Source: Bifidobacteriaceae bacterium NR021 (GTDB lineage: Bacteria; Actinomycetota; Actinomycetes; Actinomycetales; Bifidobacteriaceae). From it: a stretch of 23,159 nt of DNA. The stretch covers positions 254,686 to 277,844 of the forward strand of contig NQOP01000001.1 in assembly GCA_003585845.1 (NCBI GenBank), in the 5' to 3' direction. Below, piece by piece: positions 16,231 through 23,159 of the stretch. A model generated the notes under the pieces. That model had not been told where the DNA came from. It saw only the letters and a list, made by a program, of their open reading frames with translations, and ran no database searches. The stretch's first letter is position 1. Each line of letters starts with the position of its first letter. Both the position numbers and the translations under genes were made by a program.

Positions 16231-16539
16231 TTGTCTGCGATATTGGTTAGCGATAGCACCAAAAGTAAATATACTGAAAATACGTCTCAAGCAACTGTGA
16301 GTTTTCGCACAGATTCTAGAGTTAAAGAGGAAGCAAAAAAATTATTTTCTTCAATGGGAATGGATTTGTCGACTGCGATTAATGTCTTTTTAAGACAGTC
16401 AATTGTTGATCAGGCTATGCCTTTTTTGATTACTCGTGAAAGCCGTGAAAGTGTTGAAGCTCGTCGTCAAGCTGAAGCTCATGAGGGAAAATCATTTAAT
16501 AACACAGATGAACTTATGCAGGATTTATTAGATGCTTAA
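16231..16539 (+). CDS. dinJ: RelB/DinJ-family antitoxin
   Basis: Antitoxin of about 102 residues that should neutralise the downstream toxin and bind the operon operator. The ribbon-helix-helix domain begins with the strand ATVSFRTDSRVKEEA and continues through MGMDLSTAINVFLRQSI, a close match to the DinJ pattern. The C-terminal half is charged, as expected for a toxin-wrapping segment. The start is uncertain: TTG at 16231 has AGAAAG at 16214-16219 in a suitable position, while an in-frame GTG at 16219 has no site upstream. Either way, there are some 20-25 residues before the usual DinJ start. The gene overlaps the toxin by eight bases. Confidence 0.9.
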   Translation: MSAILVSDSTKSKYTENTSQATVSFRTDSRVKEEAKKLFSSMGMDLSTAINVFLRQSIVDQAMPFLITRESRESVEARRQAEAHEGKSFNNTDELMQDLLDA

Positions 16540-16816
16540 ATCAGTATTTCGTACAACTCAATTCAAAAAAGAGTTCAAAACTTTATTGAAAAAGCATGTA
16601 GATCCAATAAAATTCAAGCATGCAATCGATGCCCTAATGAAACAAGATAAGCAACTGTTGTCTACTCGATATAAAGATCATTCTCTCACTGGTAATTGGA
16701 AAGGGTATAGGGAAATTCATATTGAGGGGGATTGGCTTCTAATTTATAAGATTGAGAAAGAAGAATTGCAGCTTGTACTCACTAGAACTGGCTCTCATGA
16801 TGATTTGTTTAATTAG
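16532..16816 (+). CDS. yafQ: YafQ-family mRNA interferase toxin
   Basis: Toxin of 94 residues in the RelE/YafQ superfamily, expected to cut mRNA in the ribosomal A site. The expected catalytic residues are all present: H50 (KDHSL), H63 (REIHIEG), D67 and W68 (GDW), R85, H89 (GSHDDLF) and F93. The first four match the E. coli YafQ numbering as I recall it, so the toxin looks active. The ATG overlaps the end of the antitoxin gene, and AGGA at 16520-16523 lies eight bases upstream, giving coupled translation. No terminator was found between this gene and orn. Confidence 0.93.
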   Translation: MLKSVFRTTQFKKEFKTLLKKHVDPIKFKHAIDALMKQDKQLLSTRYKDHSLTGNWKGYREIHIEGDWLLIYKIEKEELQLVLTRTGSHDDLFN

Positions 16817-16887
16817 TTTTAGGGTCTAGTAGTCTCTACGAAGATGTAGGCTGATGGGTTCGAAAAAATATTAGGAAAGGAACGAAA

Positions 16888-17595
16888 ATGGCTGAAGCTA
16901 AGGAAGATCTTACGTTTACGCCGGAAGAGTCGCGCTTAATTTGGATTGATTGCGAGATGACGGGACTCGATATTTTCCACGACGAATTATGCGAAGTATC
17001 TGTAGTTCCAACCGACTTTAATCTGAAAGTTTTGGACGACGGAATTGATCTAGTGATTAAGCCTAGCGATGCTGCTGTGGCTCATATGAACGATTTTGTA
17101 CGCAATATGCACACTTCTTCCGGACTTGTTGACGAGTGGAATAAGAATGGTTTGCCTTTGGAAGAAGCGCAAAAGCAGGTAGTTGAATACGTAAAGCGCT
17201 TCCTGCCGGCTCGCGGAAAAGCTCATCTTGCTGGAAACTCCGTCGGTTCAGACAAAAAGTTCCTCGACCGTTACATGCCAGATTTAATGGCAAATTTGCA
17301 CTATCGCGTAATCGACGTAAGCACGTTGAAGGAAATTTCGCGCAGGCTTTACCCGGACGTTTACCGCAATAAGCCGGCAAAACATGGCGGTCACCGTGCG
17401 CTCGCGGATATTATTGAGTCGATTGACGAGCTTCGTTACTACCGCGATATGATGTTCGTTCCAGCTCCAGGCCCAAGCGAAGCACAGGCAAAAGCTGGCG
17501 CACAGCACATTGAGAGCACGAGCTTGCTTCGTGACTATGAGCGTCGCGGAGAGGCACTAGAAGACGTAAATTCCGCAGAAAAGCGCGACTACTAA
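16888..17595 (+). CDS. orn: Oligoribonuclease (3'-to-5' exonuclease for short RNA)
   Basis: Orn degrades RNA fragments of two to five nucleotides to mononucleotides, completing RNA turnover, and in many bacteria also clears pGpG. The 235-residue protein shows the DEDDh signature: D21 and E23 in [11 protein letters not shown]122 in [16 protein letters not shown], and H169 and D174 in GGHRALADI. The spacing agrees with E. coli Orn. A roughly 30-residue C-terminal extension after [10 protein letters not shown] goes beyond the E. coli length and is typical of actinobacterial versions. AAAGGA at 16876-16881 supports the ATG. The stop codon lies inside an 18-bp tandem repeat. Confidence 0.96.
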   Translation: MAEAKEDLTFTPEESRLIWIDCEMTGLDIFHDELCEVSVVPTDFNLKVLDDGIDLVIKPSDAAVAHMNDFVRNMHTSSGLVDEWNKNGLPLEEAQKQVVEYVKRFLPARGKAHLAGNSVGSDKKFLDRYMPDLMANLHYRVIDVSTLKEISRRLYPDVYRNKPAKHGGHRALADIIESIDELRYYRDMMFVPAPGPSEAQAKAGAQHIESTSLLRDYERRGEALEDVNSAEKRDY

Positions 17596-17633
17596 ACACA
17601 ACGCTACTCTTAAACAAAGCGCGACTACTAAAC
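17580..17633 (+). repeat. Three 18-bp tandem repeats covering the orn stop codon
   Basis: AAAGCGCGACTACTAAAC occurs perfectly at 17580-17597 and 17616-17633. The 18 bases between them (17598-17615) are a degenerate copy matching at 13 positions. The first copy includes the final codons and the TAA of orn, so the spacer to the next gene looks like a duplicated gene end. Confidence 0.92.
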
Positions 17634-17652
17634 GCAATAAAAGGTACTGCCG

Positions 17653-19110
17653 ATGAAGCAATCCGAAGCTCTAACCATAATCGACGCTGGTGCAAGCGCG
17701 TTCATTACCGGCGCTCCGGGTGCAGGTAAAACCTACGTATTAAACGAAGCTATTCGCGAAATGCGAAAAAACGGTTTAAGCGTGGCTGTAACGGCTTCTA
17801 CCGGAATCGCAGCAACTCATTTAAACGGTCAAACAATTCACTCTTGGAGTGGAGTTGGAGTTGCAAACGCACTTACGGATACGCTTCTTAAAACCATTAG
17901 AGCTAGGCGAGGGAAGCGCATAAAAGCCACGGACGTGCTCGTGCTGGACGAAGTTTCAATGATACACGCGTGGCTTTTCGACATGGTTGACGAAGTATGT
18001 CGTAAAGTGCGCAAAAATCCCGCTCCTTTCGGCGGGCTTCAAATAGTTATTTCGGGCGACTTCTTCCAGCTGCCTCCTGTTAGCACTTCTATGCGAAATC
18101 GTGACGTGTTCGAGCCGAACCCGGAGTTTATTTCGTCGCGCGAAAAGTATGCTGCAGCTGGAAAAAATCCGGAAGGCTATATTACGGAATCGTTTGCGTG
18201 GGACGCTTTGAAACCTGTTGTATGCTACTTAACTGAGCAGCATCGTCAAGACGACGGCAAGTTACTTGATGTTTTAACAGATATTCGTAGCGGTCTAGTA
18301 AGTGACGACGATAAGCAAGTGCTTGCTAGTCGTCTTGGCGAATATCCTCAAGATGACGAAGTTGCAGTGCATCTTTTCCCAACGAACTCGCAAGCAGACG
18401 GATTAAATAATGCTAAACTTGCGCAAATTGATGCTGATACTCACGAGTTTGTAGCAACGGAAGCCGGCCCTAAAAATCTCGTCGAGCGCTTAAAGAAGAA
18501 TATGCTTGCTCCGGAGCGTTTAGTTTTAAAGGCTGGGGCTGCTGTGATGGCGTTGAGAAACGATCAGGAAAAGCAGTACGTAAACGGCTCGGTTGGGCGT
18601 GTTTTGAGATTTGCGCCTGAATCTAAGGGTGGCTGGCCGATTGTTGAGTTTGAAAACGGCAATATTGTAACTCTTAAGCCTGCTGCATGGGAAATGACGG
18701 ATGGTGAAACGGTACTTGCTAGCGTAAATCAAGTGCCACTTCGTTGTGCGTGGGGAATTACGATTCATAAATCGCAAGGTATGACGCTTGATGCTGCTGT
18801 AATGGATTTGCGTAGAACTTTCGCTCCCGGAATGGGATACGTGGCGCTTTCTCGCGTGGAAAATCTGGGCGGGCTTTATCTGGAAGGTATTAATGATCGC
18901 GCGTTTAGCGTTTCGGCGGATGCCGTGCTGCTTGACGGATCCTTGCGTGATGCTTCAAAGCGTGCGAGTGAGCTGCTTTCTAGCGAGGGTGCTTCTGCGT
19001 TTGTTGCTAAAAACACAGACGGCGATTCTGCAAATCAGCAAGAGTTTGACATTTTTGGCGCTGTCAATTACGCAGATAATGAAGAGTTTTCCTTCGATGA
19101 CGAGTTTTAG
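17653..19110 (+). CDS. PIF1-like superfamily 1B DNA helicase/ATPase
   Basis: ATP-driven 5'-to-3' helicase family protein of 485 residues. Walker A is GAPGAGKT at 20-27, the TASTGIAATHLNGQTIHSW motif follows, Walker B is VLDEVSM at 97-103, and GDFFQLPPV starts at 135. The C-terminal helicase motifs are IHKSQGMTLD from 371 and YVALSRVENLGGLYL from 396, a combination typical of PIF1 rather than RecD. The last 60 or so residues are acidic and low in complexity (ending EFSFDDEF). AAAGG near 17640 supports the ATG. It follows orn by 57 bases with no terminator and probably shares its transcript. Its role in replication or R-loop/G-quadruplex removal is inferred from the family. Confidence 0.92.
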   Translation: MKQSEALTIIDAGASAFITGAPGAGKTYVLNEAIREMRKNGLSVAVTASTGIAATHLNGQTIHSWSGVGVANALTDTLLKTIRARRGKRIKATDVLVLDEVSMIHAWLFDMVDEVCRKVRKNPAPFGGLQIVISGDFFQLPPVSTSMRNRDVFEPNPEFISSREKYAAAGKNPEGYITESFAWDALKPVVCYLTEQHRQDDGKLLDVLTDIRSGLVSDDDKQVLASRLGEYPQDDEVAVHLFPTNSQADGLNNAKLAQIDADTHEFVATEAGPKNLVERLKKNMLAPERLVLKAGAAVMALRNDQEKQYVNGSVGRVLRFAPESKGGWPIVEFENGNIVTLKPAAWEMTDGETVLASVNQVPLRCAWGITIHKSQGMTLDAAVMDLRRTFAPGMGYVALSRVENLGGLYLEGINDRAFSVSADAVLLDGSLRDASKRASELLSSEGASAFVAKNTDGDSANQQEFDIFGAVNYADNEEFSFDDEF

Positions 19111-19139
19111 CTGAAAATTGAGTAGTTGAAAATTACGTA
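19110..19139 (+). repeat. Imperfect 15-bp tandem repeat at the stop of the PIF1-like gene
   Basis: GCTGAAAATTGAGTA (19110-19124) and GTTGAAAATTACGTA (19125-19139) match at 12 of 15 positions. The first unit starts on the last base of the stop codon. The spacer continues AT-rich to proS. Confidence 0.65.
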
Positions 19140-19203
19140 TTGTGAGTTTATTTAGCTGTGTAAACAAGTGTTTATGTCCTCATGCGCAAATAGATTGGAA
19201 CGC

Positions 19204-21039
19204 ATGAATTCCAATGTACTTCGTATGTCTCAGCTATTCCTTCGTACGCTGCGCGAGGATCCTGCAGACGCGGACGTGACTTCCGCAAAACTTATGCAGC
19301 GCGCAGGCTATATTCGTAAATCTGCACCAGGCGTGTGGACTTGGTTGCCGCTCGGACTCAAGGTTTTAAACAAGGTTCAAGCGATTATTCGCGAAGAAAT
19401 CAACGGTATCGGTGCGCAGGAAGTCCACTTCCCAGCGCTTCTTCCGCGTGAGCCTTATGAGGCTACAAACCGTTGGGAAGAATACGGCGACAACATTTTC
19501 CGCCTTAAGGATCGTCATGAAGCTGACTATCTTCTTGCTCCAACGCACGAAGAAGTTTTCACGCTCCTTGTTAAGGATATGTATTCTTCGTACAAGGATT
19601 TGCCTGTTACTTTGTATCAGATTCAAACGAAGTATCGCGACGAATTCCGTCCTCGCGCAGGTCTTATTCGCGGCCGCGAGTTTATTATGCAGGATGCTTA
19701 TTCGTTCTCAATTGACGAAGATGGTTTGAAGTCTGCTTACGTTGAGGAGCGTGCTGCTTACGCTCGAATTTTCGACCGTTTGGGCATTAAATACGTGATT
19801 GTTCACGCTGTTTCCGGTCCAATGGGCGGTTCTGATTCTGAGGAATTCTTGGCTCCAATGTCAATTGGTGAAGATACTTTTGCGCTCGCTCCTTCCGGAA
19901 AAGCTTGGAATGTTGAGGCTCTTACCACTCCAGAAATGTCTGATGTTGATTATTCTGCAACTTCTGCAGCAGAAGCGCTCGAAACTCCAGATGCTAAGAC
20001 GATTGAAGCTTTGGTTAAGGTTTCTAACGATTTGCATCCGCGTAAAGATGGCCGCGAATGGCAAGCAGACGACACTTTGAAGAATCTTATTATTGCTGTT
20101 AAGCACCCGGCTGACGCTGAGGGTGGTGAGCATGAGGAGCCATGGCGCGAAATCGTTGCTATTGGTATTCCAGGTGACCGCCAGGTAGATATGAAGCGTC
20201 TTGAAGCTCAGTTTGCTCCTGCAGAAATTGAAGAAGCAACTGAGGATGATTTGAAGTCTCATCCTGAGTTTGTTAAGGGCTACATTGGATTTAGCGTATT
20301 AGGTCCTCAAGCTCGCAAAGAGGGTAGTGGAATTGAAAATCCTGTCCGCTACTTGATGGATGCTCACGTTGCAAAGGGAAGCGTCTGGATTACAGGAGCT
20401 GACGAAGAAGGAAAGCACGTTTATAACGCTGTTTACGGCCGCGATTTTGAGGCTGATGGTGTTGTTGAAGCAGCACAGGTTCGTGACGGCGATATGAGCC
20501 CAGATGGTTCCGGTCCGCTTAGCTTCGAACGCGGTGTGGAAATCGGACAGGTGTTCCAGCTTGGCTTAAAGTATTCTAAGGCTTTGGGCTTAAGCGTTCT
20601 TAACGAAAACGGTAAAGCTGTGCCAGTTTGGATGGGCTGCTACGGTATCGGCGTTAGCCGCGTGATTGCATGCTTGGCAGAAACGCATCACGATGATGCT
20701 GGTCTCGCATGGCCTATGGCAATTGCTCCAGCTCAAGTTCACGTCGTTGCTACGGGCAAGGATCAGGTTGCTTTCGATGCTGCTGAAAAGGTTGTTGAAG
20801 AGCTTAGTAAGCAGGGAATCGAAGTAATCTTCGACGACCGTCCAAAGGTTTCTCCAGGCGTGAAGTTTAAGGATGCTGAGCTTGTTGGCGTGCCGCTGAT
20901 TGCTGTAGCAGGTCGCGATACCGTGAACAACGGCACGATTGAAATCCGCGATCGCAACGGCTCAAATGTTGAAGCAGTTCCAGTTGACGAAGCTGCAAGC
21001 CGCATTGTAGAGCGTGTCAAAATACTTTTGAATAAGTAA
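19204..21039 (+). CDS. proS: Prolyl-tRNA synthetase (bacterial type, with editing domain)
   Basis: Class II synthetase that charges tRNA-Pro. The 611-residue protein has motif 2 within TKYRDEFRPRAGLIRGREF (from residue 142), THEE at 114-117 and motif 3 CYGIGVSR ending at 486. Between them lies the roughly 180-residue insertion that in bacterial ProS removes mischarged alanine, and an anticodon-binding domain closes the protein. The start is a judgement: ATG at 19204 gives MNSNVLRMSQLFLRTLRE, close to relatives, while GTG 19168 and ATG 19174 only add unrelated residues. No clear Shine-Dalgarno precedes 19204. TAGATT at 19191-19196 would put a transcription start at this ATG, so a leaderless mRNA is possible. 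Confidence 0.95.
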   Translation: MNSNVLRMSQLFLRTLREDPADADVTSAKLMQRAGYIRKSAPGVWTWLPLGLKVLNKVQAIIREEINGIGAQEVHFPALLPREPYEATNRWEEYGDNIFRLKDRHEADYLLAPTHEEVFTLLVKDMYSSYKDLPVTLYQIQTKYRDEFRPRAGLIRGREFIMQDAYSFSIDEDGLKSAYVEERAAYARIFDRLGIKYVIVHAVSGPMGGSDSEEFLAPMSIGEDTFALAPSGKAWNVEALTTPEMSDVDYSATSAAEALETPDAKTIEALVKVSNDLHPRKDGREWQADDTLKNLIIAVKHPADAEGGEHEEPWREIVAIGIPGDRQVDMKRLEAQFAPAEIEEATEDDLKSHPEFVKGYIGFSVLGPQARKEGSGIENPVRYLMDAHVAKGSVWITGADEEGKHVYNAVYGRDFEADGVVEAAQVRDGDMSPDGSGPLSFERGVEIGQVFQLGLKYSKALGLSVLNENGKAVPVWMGCYGIGVSRVIACLAETHHDDAGLAWPMAIAPAQVHVVATGKDQVAFDAAEKVVEELSKQGIEVIFDDRPKVSPGVKFKDAELVGVPLIAVAGRDTVNNGTIEIRDRNGSNVEAVPVDEAASRIVERVKILLNK

Positions 21040-21082
21040 AATTTGGTGCGTAATTTTGAATCGTGAGAAATATTAATAACTT

Positions 21083-21114
21083 GTGGGCTCTGCGTTTGCA
21101 TCCCACTTGTTTTA
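21083..21114 (+). terminator. Weak terminator candidate after proS
   Basis: GTGGG (21083-21087) can pair with CCCAC (21102-21106), with a further TGC/GCA pair inside the loop, followed by TTGTTTTAT. The stem is short, so termination may be partial. Confidence 0.4.
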
Positions 21115-21143
21115 TATATACGTAATAGGAAGAAGTTACACAT

Positions 21144-22448
21144 ATGTTTTGTGAAAAATGTGGATCACAAATTAGTGATGATCAGCAATTTTGTAATGAG
21201 TGTGGAGCGAGGATTGATTCTCCTATTGGTTCGCAAACTTCTGCAGAACAAATAAATAATCCACAGCAAGCAGTTTATAACCAATCAGAACAGCAAATGT
21301 ATACTCAGGTTTATGAGCAGCCTGTAGATGCGCCTAAGAATAAGAAAAGTAAGTATTCAAAATTAACAATTATTATTTCGGCAGTAGTTGCATTAGTCGT
21401 GGTAATTGCTGGAATAGTTTGTTTTTTGAATCTAAATAAAAGAGTAAATAGCGCTGATAAGTCTCATAATAACGTAATTAGTGAGGCTGGAAAACAATAT
21501 AAAAAAGTTCTAAAAGATTTTAGCGAAACCAAATCTTCCGACAGTAGTGACATGAAGTATTACTACACGCTATGGGATATAAACAAAGACTCTATCCCAG
21601 ATTTAGTGATTGCGTCTTCGCGCAGCGCTGATACTACTAGAATGATAGACGCTACATATGGTGTTCGTGTTGCTTCTTACGATGGTAAAAAGCTTATAAA
21701 ATCTGAAGATTTGACCACTAGTAGCGATTCGTATGCAACTTTGTATTTTAACAAGAATCATGATGGAATAGTTACACTTGCACCAATTCGTTACGATGCT
21801 ACGAGTGATGGAGATATTCCTTGGGCAAAAACAATATATCGCCTAAATAAACACCATAAATTCACAACTAGTTCTGAAACTGTTGAGCATCCGTTAGGAA
21901 GCGATGGTGTTGTTCAAGGTAGTGATGAATTATCAAAAGTAGTAATGCCGTCGTTTATTTCAATTTCAGACATGAGAGGCGTTGACGCATTAGTGAATAA
22001 TGAAAAAAATTCGCAAAAAGTGCGTGAGCATAATAAGAATGTGCAGGATTGGATTGAAAAAGGTTACCAAGTCTACACTGGAACAATAAAGACCTTAAGT
22101 AAGGAAGAAGCTAAGAACTTACCTGGCGCTGATAAGGATGATACTACTGGCTTCCCAGACACTTATGATGATAATGCACGCTTTACTGTTCTTTTGCTAG
22201 ATAATCCATCTTCAGTTACAGTGGCTAATGGTTTTATGGATTGTGCTTTAAGACCAACTATTACTTTCGCTAATAAAGTAGCTGTGCTTATCAGTGACTC
22301 TAATGATGGAACTAATAATAATTTCAAACAATACGAAGGTAAGAGAATTACTATTGCAACTAAACCTAATGGCATTATGTATCATGGTGGTGATTTGCCT
22401 TATGGTCAGCCATCGGTTTCTTCTGATGACATACATGTGGTTAAGTAG
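21144..22448 (+). CDS. Zinc-ribbon single-pass membrane protein with an extracytoplasmic domain
   Basis: Unrecognised protein of 434 residues with a clear layout. A zinc ribbon at the N-terminus uses C3, C6, C17 and C20 (CEKCG and CNECG). A Gln-rich linker follows, then a basic stretch and a membrane helix at about 74-97. The remaining 335 residues should lie outside the cell. They contain WDINKDSIPDLVIA at 144-157, a DxNxDxxxD pattern like FG-GAP or dockerin calcium loops, and a second similar NKNHDG segment. AGGAAG at 21127-21132 supports the ATG. The zinc ribbon plus membrane helix layout is common in low-GC Gram-positives. It stands alone between two terminators. The function is unknown. 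Confidence 0.88.
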   Translation: MFCEKCGSQISDDQQFCNECGARIDSPIGSQTSAEQINNPQQAVYNQSEQQMYTQVYEQPVDAPKNKKSKYSKLTIIISAVVALVVVIAGIVCFLNLNKRVNSADKSHNNVISEAGKQYKKVLKDFSETKSSDSSDMKYYYTLWDINKDSIPDLVIASSRSADTTRMIDATYGVRVASYDGKKLIKSEDLTTSSDSYATLYFNKNHDGIVTLAPIRYDATSDGDIPWAKTIYRLNKHHKFTTSSETVEHPLGSDGVVQGSDELSKVVMPSFISISDMRGVDALVNNEKNSQKVREHNKNVQDWIEKGYQVYTGTIKTLSKEEAKNLPGADKDDTTGFPDTYDDNARFTVLLLDNPSSVTVANGFMDCALRPTITFANKVAVLISDSNDGTNNNFKQYEGKRITIATKPNGIMYHGGDLPYGQPSVSSDDIHVVK

Positions 22449-22515
22449 CAGTAGATATCTCAGTTTCAGTAAATTAGGAAATACTTAATTTGCGAAATAG
22501 AGAATAAATAGATTT

Positions 22516-22555
22516 GCCGCCAGGAATGTTGATTCTTGGCGGCTATTTTATTTTA
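22516..22555 (+). terminator. Rho-independent terminator after the zinc-ribbon gene
   Basis: GCCGCCAGGAAT (22516-22527) pairs with ATTCTTGGCGGC (22532-22543) through a single G-U pair, leaving a 4-base loop. A T-rich tail (TATTTTATTTTATT) follows on the plus strand. The minus strand lacks a T-run after the stem, so it mainly serves the plus-strand gene. The remainder up to the ssb stop at 22621 holds nothing recognisable. Confidence 0.9.
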
Positions 22556-22620
22556 TTCATATTAATTTGCTTATCGTTGCGCGAGTTTGGGGGATTTTTA
22601 GAATTGCGATTTTATTTTTC

Positions 22621-23109
22621 TTAAATATCAGTTTCGCCCCCAAATTCATCATTCGAAATGCTTGCGTTAGAATTATTTTCTTGTGCCTTATTGTTCTGCT
22701 GTATTTGATTACTACTTTTTGTGTGATCATTTTTAGCGGAATCAGCGTTTCGCTTTGTAAATTGAGTAGTTCCACGATTTAAATCGTGACCAATAGTAGC
22801 CGCTTCTAAAATTATGCGATTATAATCATTTCCGTCTTTTGTCCAACTTTCAGTACTCAAATTTCCAGAAACAACAATTGCGTCACCTTTATGTACGCTT
22901 TTAAGAACGTTTGAAGCCAAAGTTCGATACGCCTTCACAGTCATCCATGTGGTTGGACGCTCATGCCATTGCTGCTCATCATTTCGATAATAAGATTGTG
23001 TGCTTGCAATTCGTAGAGAGCAAGCAGGAGAATTTTCGTTGCGTCCAAAACTTATTGGTTCTGCGCCTACAAATCCGCTAATAGTCACAGTTGACTGTTG
23101 TTGTACCAT
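22621..23109 (-). CDS. ssb: Single-stranded DNA-binding protein (second-type paralogue)
   Basis: OB-fold protein of 162 residues that coats single-stranded DNA. The fold spans about residues 5-112, with WMTVKAYRTLASNVLKSVHKGDAIVVSGNL as the central signature and a Trp-rich WHERPTTW segment before it. The linker is rich in Asn, Gln and Ser. The C-terminus reads NDEFGGETDI: acidic, but without the DDDIPF-type tip that recruits partner proteins. The start at 23109 is preferred because AAAGGA lies eight bases upstream on the minus strand; two ATGs at 23118 and 23115 overlap that site. It may be the accessory SSB of the genome rather than the replication one, which usually sits between rpsF and rpsR. 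Confidence 0.93.
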   Translation of the reverse strand: MVQQQSTVTISGFVGAEPISFGRNENSPACSLRIASTQSYYRNDEQQWHERPTTWMTVKAYRTLASNVLKSVHKGDAIVVSGNLSTESWTKDGNDYNRIILEAATIGHDLNRGTTQFTKRNADSAKNDHTKSSNQIQQNNKAQENNSNASISNDEFGGETDI

Positions 23110-23159
23110 ATTCATCATCCTTTCACGATTTGGACTGCAGCCATTTCAGCCCCGAAATC

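Noticed and set aside
21096..21124. Promoter for the zinc-ribbon gene (TTGCAT plus TATATA or TACGTA)
   Set aside because: Spacing between the hexamers is wrong for TATATA, and TACGTA would place the transcript start on the ribosome binding site.

Overview
The window looks like chromosomal DNA from a low-GC member of the Bifidobacteriaceae, most probably Gardnerella. The order rpmE-prfA-prmC-sua5-wecA is a known actinobacterial arrangement (Mycobacterium has rpmE-prfA-hemK-sua5-like-rfe), the ProS and GuaB proteins read as bifidobacterial, and the DNA is much more AT-rich than Bifidobacterium proper. The genus is inferred from recall of protein families, not from a database search.

Layout. 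(1) Positions 123-9671 hold one giant Sec-exported surface protein of about 3180 residues: signal peptide, Gln/Glu-rich and Ser/Thr/Ala-rich stalk, a long array of InlB-B-like, MucBP-like and Rib-like modules, four GA-like three-helix repeats, a Pro-rich wall-spanning stretch and an LAKTG sortase signal. A strong terminator follows. (2) Positions 9720-14211 are the translation-termination and cell-wall cluster: rpmE (L31, zinc form) with a palindromic leader and its own terminator, prfA (RF1), prmC (methylates the GGQ motif of RF1), a TsaC/Sua5 enzyme for tRNA t6A, and a WecA/TagO-type lipid-linked sugar transferase. (3) A GC-rich spacer with a very long hairpin leads into guaB (IMP dehydrogenase), which appears to be transcribed without a leader. 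(4) A DinJ-YafQ toxin-antitoxin operon with a well-formed promoter inside an inverted-repeat operator sits between guaB and orn (oligoribonuclease). (5) orn, a PIF1-like helicase and proS follow on the plus strand, then a zinc-ribbon membrane protein with a terminator. (6) A single-stranded DNA-binding protein paralogue lies on the minus strand at the right edge.

Two themes stand out. The giant adhesin has a repeated supermodule in which the same loop carries different inserts, one of them a block resembling albumin-binding GA modules. In addition, six spacers begin at or within a few tens of bases of a stop codon with short tandem duplications (units of about 11-18 bp), as if gene 3' ends here grow by local duplication. 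Every gene except ssb is on the plus strand. No tRNA, rRNA, CRISPR array or insertion sequence was seen, and no gene-free stretch exceeds 300 bases.
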